Assembly (NCBI GenBank): GCA_964592815.1
Contig: CAZQGE010000071.1
Span: 1-5,247 of the forward strand
Length of the DNA stretch: 5,247 bases
Reading direction: 5' to 3'
Source: CAZQGE01 sp964592815
Lineage (GTDB): Bacteria; Bacillota; Clostridia; Christensenellales; CAG-917
The notes under the pieces are model-generated. The model did no database searches. It was given only the letters and a program-made list of their open reading frames with translations, and was not told the DNA's origin. Below are positions 1-5,247 of this stretch, piece by piece; the stretch's first letter is position 1, and each line of letters starts with the position of its first letter. The position numbers and the translations under genes are program-made.

Positions 1-831
1 ATCTATACATTGAAAAAGGAACTCACTGCTTATAGCAAATATCCAATCACTCATGCAGTTTATGAAGTCAAAGAAGAAACTTTTGAAACAAAATTCGGCA
101 AAAAAACTTATACTACATACACTCAAACTGGAACAGTGACAGTTGATACTGTTCTCACAAGAAGTTTCCCTATTGTAGATGTTTTGTGCAATGCTTTGAA
201 CATCAATTTGACAAAGATTGAAGCAGAAAAGAAATTTGAACTTTCAGAAAATTCACTTCAAATTCTTGAAATGGCACTTGGTGCTATTCCTGGAATGGAA
301 GGTTTGAAAGACGTTTTGACAATTGACAATCTTTCACTTGTCGCTGACAAACTTTACAATGCAGTTTCAAACAACATGGACAAAATCAACGAAATGCTTT
401 CTGGAACAGAAAATGGAGCACTTATTAAAACCATTCTTCCTTCAATTCTCGATGCATGGAACAGATACAGCGTATATTCTGCTGATGAAAATGGAGTTCC
501 TGACAAATTTGCAGGTTTGCTTCTTACAGTAGTTTATGTTTTCGACACAGAAATTGGTCTTGGAACACTTGCTGTTGGCATGTTGCCTGAAACATTGGAC
601 ATCGTCATTGGTGACGGCGCTATTGCAAAAGCACAAAAAGATTATGATTCAGGATACACTGAAACACAATTGCTCAAATTGCAATATGAACTTGAAAACT
701 ATCCAACATTGCTTGCATATGCAAACTTCAAACACATCACAATGATTTTTGCTGGAATTGTCGTTTTGTCACTCATGGCATACATGTTCTTTGCAAAAAA
801 AGAAAAAGAAGCAATTTTGCTTAAAGCATAG
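1..831 (+). CDS. Hypothetical membrane-anchored protein, C-terminal part (5' end outside window)
   Basis: The frame is open from base 1 to the TAG at 829-831, giving 276 visible residues. A TTG at position 10 could serve as a start, but the frame continues upstream of it and no ribosome binding site can be seen, so I treat the gene as cut by the left edge. The visible protein begins with a Thr/Tyr/Lys-rich, probably beta-strand stretch, continues as a mostly helical soluble region, and ends in one hydrophobic helix (from HITMIFAGIVV to AYMFF, about residues 245-265) followed by a Lys-rich tail (KKEKE). By the positive-inside rule the tail is cytoplasmic and the long region outside. I recognise no family. 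It shares an operon with the next gene, whose ribosome binding site overlaps this stop codon, and that gene's protein has the same end layout (outside domain, last helix, short charged tail). Any N-terminal helices would lie off-window. None of its Leu codons is TTA or CTA. Gene reality is near certain; function is unknown. Confidence 0.85.
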   Translation: MYTLKKELTAYSKYPITHAVYEVKEETFETKFGKKTYTTYTQTGTVTVDTVLTRSFPIVDVLCNALNINLTKIEAEKKFELSENSLQILEMALGAIPGMEGLKDVLTIDNLSLVADKLYNAVSNNMDKINEMLSGTENGALIKTILPSILDAWNRYSVYSADENGVPDKFAGLLLTVVYVFDTEIGLGTLAVGMLPETLDIVIGDGAIAKAQKDYDSGYTETQLLKLQYELENYPTLLAYANFKHITMIFAGIVVLSLMAYMFFAKKEKEAILLKA

Positions 832-837
832 GAGGTG
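830..837 (+). promoter_or_regulatory. Shine-Dalgarno site overlapping the upstream stop codon
   Basis: AGGAGGTG is a near-perfect anti-16S match and shares its first two bases with the TAG stop of the upstream gene. The GGAGG core lies six bases before the ATG at 842. This fixes the start of the downstream gene and implies co-transcription, possibly with translational coupling. Confidence 0.9.
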
Positions 838-841
838 CATT

Positions 842-1936
842 ATGAAAAATCTAGCATTAGCTAAAAAAATAACAATGATCGCCTTGTATTGCATAGGCTT
901 TCCTATCTTGGCAATTGTAGCGTTGGCAGAAAGCATCAAATGGAACAATTTTGGAATGTATGGCGCTGGTGCTTTCACCCCATTTATTTTGGTTTTGGTC
1001 ATTTGGGCTGTTGCTGCTGGTATCACTGGCTTGGTTTATTTTTTGACAAAGAAAAAAGGCAAAAGCCCAGCAAGAGTCAACATCACTGCTGCAATCGTTC
1101 CAATCGTTTTGATTTTCGGTTTGTTCTTGATTTTTGAAGCAGCAATGCCACAACTTATGGCAGAGGGAACATCAAACACTATTTTCTATGAAGATGTCTT
1201 GGAAGATTCAATGGGCGTTCACAACAAGTTGGTTGATAGAGTTGAAGACTTCAAGAAAAAGAATAACCTTGATGCAAATGTGAAAGCAAGTGACAAAGAA
1301 TTCCAAAATGTTTTCTCAAAAATCTATCCAAGTATGGACAAAGCATACAAAGCATTTGATCCACTTGCAATAAAGATGGCTTTGAGATATCCAAACTTGA
1401 TGGATGCAGTCACATCTGGCAAAATTCCTGTTTCTGTTTTGGCAACATTGATGTTGAAATCTGATGCTGAAATCAATGTCAACAATCACACATTGACTGT
1501 TGCAGAATTGCTCAAATTGAATGATGCTGAAATCACAGAAACACTCAACACAGTTTTTGCAAATATCAGCAAAATCAGTGATCCTGCTGTTTTGAATGAC
1601 GCCATTGGAAAACTTTTGGTCACAAAAGAATTTGATGGAATCAAATGGAACATCTTCCAAATCTTGGGAAGCAACATGCTCGCTCCAACAATCGACCCTA
1701 ACGGAGAAATTGTCAAAGTCACAGAAGTAGACGGAGTTGCAACAACAGAAAACCTTGGCGGATGCCTTGGCTATATGGATATGGCATGGTTGAATGGTCT
1801 TTCAGATATGTTCTTCATTCCTTTGATGAACTTTAAAGCAATCTGCTTTGGATTTGCAATTGGAATTGCTTTCTTGGCTCTCATCAGCGAAGTTGCAAGA
1901 AGATTCTTTGATGAAGCAATCACACAAGCAGTATAG
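842..1936 (+). CDS. Hypothetical four-helix membrane protein with a large extracytoplasmic domain
   Basis: The protein has 364 residues and starts at the ATG placed behind the strong ribosome binding site. Three hydrophobic helices lie at about residues 10-29, 45-68 and 81-104. The loop between helices two and three (TKKKGKSPAR) is strongly basic and therefore cytoplasmic. Residues of about 105-330 form an outside domain that looks largely helical and carries few cysteines. A last helix at about 331-350 is followed by a short tail beginning ARRFF, again fitting the positive-inside rule. I see no catalytic motif, transporter signature or known domain. The pairing with the upstream gene (10-base gap) and the shared C-terminal layout suggest two subunits of one envelope complex; that is inference. 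Leu codons are almost all TTG, CTT or CTC; CTA and TTA occur only at codons 4 and 6, which suggests good expression. A strong terminator follows 26 bases after the stop, so this is the last gene of the operon. Confidence 0.88.
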   Translation: MKNLALAKKITMIALYCIGFPILAIVALAESIKWNNFGMYGAGAFTPFILVLVIWAVAAGITGLVYFLTKKKGKSPARVNITAAIVPIVLIFGLFLIFEAAMPQLMAEGTSNTIFYEDVLEDSMGVHNKLVDRVEDFKKKNNLDANVKASDKEFQNVFSKIYPSMDKAYKAFDPLAIKMALRYPNLMDAVTSGKIPVSVLATLMLKSDAEINVNNHTLTVAELLKLNDAEITETLNTVFANISKISDPAVLNDAIGKLLVTKEFDGIKWNIFQILGSNMLAPTIDPNGEIVKVTEVDGVATTENLGGCLGYMDMAWLNGLSDMFFIPLMNFKAICFGFAIGIAFLALISEVARRFFDEAITQAV

Positions 1937-1962
1937 ACAAGTTTTTGATAGAAACAAGTCAT

Positions 1963-2000
1963 AAAAATGTGTCCTCAATTTTTGGGGATACATTTTTTTT
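1963..2000 (+). terminator. Intrinsic terminator of the membrane-protein operon, possibly bidirectional
   Basis: Bases 1967-1978 (ATGTGTCCTCAA) pair with 1982-1993 (TTGGGGATACAT) as a 12-bp stem with two G-U wobbles and a three-base T loop. A run of eight T follows at 1993-2000. Four A at 1963-1966 can extend the stem into the T-run. On the opposite strand the same stem is followed by five T, so it could also stop transcription arriving from the large - strand gene. Confidence 0.9.
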
Positions 2001-2004
2001 GCTT

Positions 2005-2073
2005 TTCATACAACTGTTGTAAAAAAAATTCATACTAATGTTGTAAAAGAATTTTCATACTACTGTCGTAAAA
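2005..2073. repeat. Three imperfect 20-bp direct repeats with palindromic cores (operator-like)
   Basis: The copies are 2005-2024, 2029-2048 and 2054-2073, consensus TTCATACWAMTGTYGTAAAA; 17 of 20 columns are invariant. Copy starts are 24 and 25 bp apart, a little over two helical turns, so the copies face nearly the same side of the DNA. The core of copy one (TACAACTGTTGTA, 2009-2021) is a perfect inverted repeat with 6-bp arms around one base; copies two and three are less symmetric. Repetition plus dyad symmetry between a terminator and promoter-like hexamers suggests binding of a dimeric regulator to several sites. The half-site TACTAC in copy three resembles that of BlaI/MecI-type operators, but the arm spacing here is shorter, so I do not assign the regulator. 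An iteron-like role is an alternative. Confidence 0.7.
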
Positions 2074-2077
2074 AATG

Positions 2078-2123
2078 TTGCTTTTATATTCTTTGAATTA
2101 TGATTTAGTGTATATCATATTAT
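2078..2123 (+). promoter_or_regulatory. Weak candidate promoter region upstream of a putative small RNA
   Basis: The stretch contains -35-like TTGCTT (2078-2083) and TTGAAT (2093-2098), and -10-like TATGAT (2099-2104), CATATT (2116-2121) and TATTAT (2118-2123). TTGAAT to CATATT has the ideal 17-base spacing; the better -10 matches have poorer spacing (15 or 19). AT-rich DNA gives such matches by chance, so the main support is position: just after the operator-like repeats and before a structured stretch that ends in its own terminator. Confidence 0.35.
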
Positions 2124-2124
2124 G

Positions 2125-2322
2125 TGACTTTTTGTGGTGAAAAACTAAAAGTGTTGCAAAAACAACATTTACTAAATTAAACAAGTATAAAATAGGGTGG
2201 ACGATGCGACCGTAGAAAGCCTTTGATACATCAATAACTACGCTTATTCTACGCATTTATGCTTTATACATATAAATTTTTTAGACTAGGGATTGCATGT
2301 TTTTTACAATCCCTAGTTTTTT
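2125..2322 (+). ncRNA. Candidate orphan structured small RNA, about 190-200 nt
   Basis: No convincing reading frame exists here, but nested complementarity is clear. Hairpin 1 pairs 2149-2156 (AAGTGTTG) with 2163-2170 (CAACATTT). A larger element is closed by GTATAAA (2185-2191) with TTTATAC (2263-2269). Inside it ATGC (2204-2207) pairs with GCAT (2253-2256), GTAGAA (2212-2217) with TTCTAC (2247-2252), AGC (2218-2220) with GCT (2242-2244), and TTGA (2223-2226) with TCAA (2231-2234) around a TACA loop. A terminator hairpin with a T-run ends the unit. The inner part (about 2195-2256) is richer in GC than its surroundings, as expected for conserved RNA. Convergent neighbours require no second + strand terminator, which argues for a transcript of its own. 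I could not match it to a riboswitch or known RNA class. The 5' end is a guess from the promoter candidates. A recombination site or a chance AT-rich fold remain possible. Confidence 0.45.
2285..2322 (+). terminator. Second + strand intrinsic terminator
   Basis: Bases 2285-2295 (ACTAGGGATTG) pair perfectly with 2307-2317 (CAATCCCTAGT), an 11-bp stem with an 11-base loop, followed by six T at 2317-2322. On the - strand the stem is not followed by a T-run, so it works best for + strand transcription. It lies 285 bases past the operon terminator with no gene between them, which points to a separate short transcript ending here. Confidence 0.85.
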
Positions 2323-2409
2323 ATAATGGAAACAAATATAGATAAATATTAAGAAATGATGTTTGATAATTTAGTATACAAAACTTATGATGTAGTATAT
2401 TTTATGGCT

Positions 2410-5247
2410 TTATCTTTTCTTTTTTAAAATCAAAAATATTAACAAGACAACCGTTAAAATTGTTAAAGGAACAGTTGTGCTGATGACGATAATTTCGGTG
2501 TGCTTTTTGTTTGTATTGTTACTTGGCACATCGCTTCCTTCGCCTTTGCCACTGTCTATATCGGGTGGTGTTGTTCCTCCATCATCGATGTCGGGTGGTG
2601 TTGTTCCTCCATCATCATTTTGAATGGTGATGGTATTGCTTGAAAATATAAGACTATCACTGAAATTTGTATGGTCACCTATCGCTTTGATTGTAAAGTA
2701 ATAACTTCCGTTTGCTTTCATCAATTCAGAAAAGTCGTGGATGCTTTGAGTATTGATTTTTTGAATTAAATCGCCAAATGCTACTCCGTCTTTATATAAT
2801 TGTAGTTCATATCCTTGGGCATTTGCGACGATGTCCCAAGACCCAATATTACTATTAAATTGGACATTAGATGGTGTTGCTAATTTGTCTAAAACAACTG
2901 ATGTTTTTGTACTTATTATTTCATCACTATTCAAATAAGTTGTATAATAGTATGGTGATGGGATAGTAGAAGTATATCCTTCTTTCATGTTGGCAGTCAC
3001 GTCTGGAACAGCAGTGACACCAAAAGTATAATCTCCTTCCATTTGTAAATATTTTGAGATATCGATGCTGGTGTCTTTTGTGAGAAAAACTTTCTCTACT
3101 ATGTTGTTTCTATACACTCGTATCCGATATGAGACATTGATGTTTTGGAATTTATTCATAAGTGGGGTGTCATCATGGCCGAGATAATTCAACCAATCCG
3201 TATTAGGTAGGTCTCGAAGTCTTTTTTTCAGACTTGATGTTGTGGCTGTGGAGAAGGACAATGTTTTGTTGGTCAGATTGACATTTGCTGGACTGTCCAT
3301 ACGCTCTCTCATTCCACTTGCTTTATCAAATTCTGATGTCTCTGTCCAAGTGCCAATCCATTTATTATATAGGTCTGCAAAATTTGTTTGAGTTTGATTT
3401 TGAGGAGATTGAAAACTGCCGATTACAAGAGTTTTTTCGTGCCATTCACTGTCAGCATAATGTAAGTTGTCGCCCAATGCACGATATTTAACTACATAAG
3501 TTTTTTCGTGAGAAAGATAAGTAGTGAACCAGCCCGGTTCATTTGGATTGGTTGTCAAAACTTCGCTTTCTTGAACAAGTTTGCCATCCTGAATAGAATA
3601 TAAGATATATTGCAGTTTGCTGGCTTTGGCGTTGTTGGCTGGCTCAAATGCTGAAAACTGCCCACGGCTTGAAAAGTCTTCTTTTCCATTTAGGATAAGT
3701 TTTTCAGGTTCGCTATAAGGTATTTGTGTGGCAGAATAGGTTTTGTATGCTGAATTTAGAGCATTGTAGGCAAGCGTGATTTCTTCGGTATTTTTTGTGT
3801 CTATGTTTTTATAAAACTCTTTTGCTATATCTAGTTTGCCTTTAAATTCAGTTTTGGCATTTTGTGGAAAGTTCAGATTTTCACTGCCTGTCTTGTAGTA
3901 GTCAAGACGCATTTGAGAAATAGATAGCAACACTTTGAATGTGTTTTTATCATGGCTTGAATAATTTTTGTTGAAGAAATTTGTATGGTATTTTTCGTCT
4001 AACTCTACATAGTATTTTGTGCCATTTATACTTGTTCTATATAATACACTATTTTCATAGACAGACATTGATATAGGTGTACCGTTTTGTAAATTTTCTG
4101 AATGTATTGCCTTGTCAGTCCCATCTAGTTTGATAGATTCAATTTGTTGACTATTAAAATTGTAGTAGAAGAGTCTGTCTCTATTAAAGGCAAAACTCAA
4201 TGGATATCTCTTTAAAGTATCGTTGTCAACAGTAAAGTCAAGGGTTGCTATCAACTCTTCGGTTTTGGGGTTTGTAATGGTATTATCAGTCCATTCACTA
4301 CGGTAAAGTTTATTGCCGTTTTTTATAAAATACCAATATCCGTTATTTCTATGAAAATAGTAATTTTTGTTTGCAACTAGCATATTGTCATATTTTGTGC
4401 TAGTGAAACCATAGTCTCTCATGCCTTCTTCTTGGTCCCAGTTCTCTGAGTGGGCATAGAGATTGCCTTTGTTGTTGGCCACAAAGTAATTGTGAGAAAT
4501 GTTTCCGTATGATTTCCCTCTGCCATCCCAAGTTGGGTCTGTCATATACCATTCGTTTTCTATTTTAAGAAGTGGCCAAATATGGAATGTTCCCATTGTA
4601 GCATTTTTCCAATAAGGTTTAATCGGCACGCTTGTCAGTCCTGCCATGTTCCATATTGCATTCATTAGTATTTCATATTCATTACAAATGGCTGCTTGAT
4701 TCAATAGGGCATTTTGTGCAGGGGTAACTGCGCCATCGCCGAATCTCTCAATAGAGTAAGCGAATTTGGAGATGAATCTATCATACAATGCAGTTGCCAC
4801 TTCGATTTGTGACATATTAGGTTCTATGCAATCAAGGTAACTAATAAGTACTTTTTCAATTTTTTGAAGCATTATATGGTAAGAATTATCTGTGAATGCG
4901 CCATAATCAAGTAGCATATATGTCGGATATCCATTCACATTGTCGCTACCACCCATTGACCAACTAGGTATATTAAGTTGTAACCAAGGCGCACGTTTTT
5001 TTAGTTCGGTCATTATCGAATTTGAAACGTAAATATTTGTTAATTCCCATTCAACCTCTCCAATATAGATTTTCTCTTGGCGGTTTTTTATTCCATCTAT
5101 AATGTTAGAATAGGCAATTTCTCTACGCTCTTCAAGTGTAGTAGTTTGTGCAGAAACTACATTTGTTTCATTTGGGTTTGAAAAACCAAGTGCAAATATT
5201 TGTATAAGTAGTAAAAGTATTACTATTATAATATTTTTGTTGTTTAT
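2410..5247 (-). CDS. Large secreted transglutaminase-like surface protein with C-terminal membrane anchor (start at or just beyond right edge)
   Basis: The frame is open from the TAA at 2410-2412 to the window edge, 945 visible residues numbered here from the codon at 5245-5247. The first ATG (5013) is not the real start, because 78 in-frame codons before it encode a signal peptide (about 1-33) and the front of the enzyme region. About 40-265 is a transglutaminase-like (papain-fold) domain with Cys188 in AICNEYE, His222 in FHIWPL and Asp237 in the YMTDPTWDG block; the Cys/His/Asp triad is intact, but the usual Gly, Gly and Asn around it are Ala, Glu and Pro. About 285-420 is aromatic-rich and resembles a beta-propeller of the DUF5050 type. 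About 463-506 looks helical, somewhat FIVAR-like. Fibronectin-III/Ig-like regions follow near 515-611, 653-778 and, clearest, 787-876. A DGGTTPPDID repeat linker leads to a transmembrane helix (about 917-941) and a KKKR stop-transfer tail; there is no sortase motif. It probably acts outside the cell on peptides or cell-wall material; the substrate is unknown. Its promoter lies off-window. Confidence 0.88.
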   Translation of the reverse strand: MNNKNIIIVILLLLIQIFALGFSNPNETNVVSAQTTTLEERREIAYSNIIDGIKNRQEKIYIGEVEWELTNIYVSNSIMTELKKRAPWLQLNIPSWSMGGSDNVNGYPTYMLLDYGAFTDNSYHIMLQKIEKVLISYLDCIEPNMSQIEVATALYDRFISKFAYSIERFGDGAVTPAQNALLNQAAICNEYEILMNAIWNMAGLTSVPIKPYWKNATMGTFHIWPLLKIENEWYMTDPTWDGRGKSYGNISHNYFVANNKGNLYAHSENWDQEEGMRDYGFTSTKYDNMLVANKNYYFHRNNGYWYFIKNGNKLYRSEWTDNTITNPKTEELIATLDFTVDNDTLKRYPLSFAFNRDRLFYYNFNSQQIESIKLDGTDKAIHSENLQNGTPISMSVYENSVLYRTSINGTKYYVELDEKYHTNFFNKNYSSHDKNTFKVLLSISQMRLDYYKTGSENLNFPQNAKTEFKGKLDIAKEFYKNIDTKNTEEITLAYNALNSAYKTYSATQIPYSEPEKLILNGKEDFSSRGQFSAFEPANNAKASKLQYILYSIQDGKLVQESEVLTTNPNEPGWFTTYLSHEKTYVVKYRALGDNLHYADSEWHEKTLVIGSFQSPQNQTQTNFADLYNKWIGTWTETSEFDKASGMRERMDSPANVNLTNKTLSFSTATTSSLKKRLRDLPNTDWLNYLGHDDTPLMNKFQNINVSYRIRVYRNNIVEKVFLTKDTSIDISKYLQMEGDYTFGVTAVPDVTANMKEGYTSTIPSPYYYTTYLNSDEIISTKTSVVLDKLATPSNVQFNSNIGSWDIVANAQGYELQLYKDGVAFGDLIQKINTQSIHDFSELMKANGSYYFTIKAIGDHTNFSDSLIFSSNTITIQNDDGGTTPPDIDDGGTTPPDIDSGKGEGSDVPSNNTNKKHTEIIVISTTVPLTILTVVLLIFLILKKKR
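2425..2496 (-). other. C-terminal transmembrane anchor of the surface protein
   Basis: The coded segment runs from about EIIVIS to FLIL, roughly 24 hydrophobic residues, followed directly by KKKR and the stop. With the N-terminal signal peptide this gives a single-pass protein with its bulk outside. No LPXTG-like motif precedes the helix, so retention in the membrane rather than sortase attachment to the wall is likely. Confidence 0.8.
2561..2616 (-). repeat. In-frame 30-bp tandem repeat coding the DGGTTPPDID linker
   Basis: The 26 bases at 2561-2586 are repeated exactly at 2591-2616, a 30-bp period coding two copies of DGGTTPPDID. The repeat lies between the last fibronectin-like region and the membrane helix and makes an acidic, Pro/Thr-rich spacer. 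The exact DNA identity suggests a recent duplication, so copy number may differ between strains. Confidence 0.9.
5149..5247 (-). other. Signal peptide of the transglutaminase-like surface protein
   Basis: The in-frame translation from the edge begins INNKN, then a hydrophobic core (IIIVILLLLIQIFALGF), then a polar stretch ending VVSA before QTTT. A Val at -3 and Ala at -1 fit signal peptidase I cleavage after residue 33. There is no lipobox cysteine. Only one or a few residues, including the initiator, appear to be missing, so the start codon should lie directly beyond base 5247. Confidence 0.8.

Noticed and set aside
749..841. A longer version of the second gene starting at the TTG at 749
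   Set aside because: It would overlap the upstream gene by 83 bases, has no ribosome binding site, and its extra 31 residues are Cys/Lys-rich out-of-frame sequence. The ATG at 842 has an excellent site.
2005..2073. A small CRISPR array
   Set aside because: The copies are only 20 bp and are separated by 4-5 bp, far too short for spacers, and no cas gene is present.
2198..2227. A nine-codon leader peptide starting with GTG (GTG-GAC-GAT...TGA)
   Set aside because: There is no convincing ribosome binding site, no downstream + strand gene to regulate, and the stretch is better explained by paired RNA strands.
2185..2269. A known riboswitch or 6S-like RNA
   Set aside because: I compared it from memory with common classes (purine, SAM, c-di-GMP, fluoride, ZTP, preQ1, THF) and found no shared conserved core; nothing supports naming it, and no gene follows.
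2323..2409. A gene or terminator in the last part of the gap
   Set aside because: It is AT-rich with only an eight-codon open frame and no stable stem with a T-run on either strand; I see nothing supportable.
2425..2520. A sortase signal at the C-terminus of the surface protein
   Set aside because: There is a hydrophobic helix and basic tail, but no LPXTG or related motif before it; the preceding residues are SNNTNKKHTE.
3285..3491. A 68-residue + strand reading frame
   Set aside because: It lies wholly antisense inside the surface-protein gene, lacks a ribosome binding site and has no recognisable features; it is a shadow of the coding frame.

Overview
The window looks like a piece of a low-GC Gram-positive genome (Bacillota, probably an uncultured Clostridia-like gut organism). 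The reasons are the AT-rich sequence, a strong GGAGG-type ribosome binding site, intrinsic terminators with long T-runs, and a large secreted protein held by a C-terminal membrane anchor. TGG encodes Trp and TGA is not read through, so the standard code fits. The taxonomic assignment is inference; there is no rRNA, tRNA or housekeeping gene here.

Left part (1-1936, + strand): two tightly coupled genes for membrane proteins of unknown function. The first is cut by the left edge and ends in one membrane helix. The second follows after 10 bases; its ribosome binding site overlaps the first gene's stop codon. It has three N-terminal helices, an outside domain of about 225 residues and a last C-terminal helix. 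The two share a layout at the C-terminus and a codon style, so they probably act together in or on the cell envelope, but I recognise neither family.

Middle (1937-2409): a 473-base gap between convergent genes, much busier than such a gap needs to be. It holds a strong terminator for the operon, three near-identical 20-bp repeats with palindromic cores spaced 24-25 bp, weak promoter-like hexamers, a run of nested hairpins, and a second strong + strand terminator. The simplest reading is an independent small RNA gene of roughly 190-200 nt, perhaps controlled through the three repeats. This is the most interesting part of the window.

Right part (2410-5247, - strand): one large surface protein of at least 945 residues. 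A signal peptide begins right at the window edge. It is followed by a transglutaminase-like domain with visible Cys/His/Asp residues, a beta-propeller-like stretch, a helical segment, three fibronectin-III/Ig-like regions, a repeat-bearing linker and a C-terminal transmembrane anchor. The reading frame is open from the first ATG (5013) to the edge, so an annotation starting at that ATG would lose the signal peptide and the front of the enzyme domain.

Nothing here shows that the membrane pair, the candidate RNA and the surface protein form one system.
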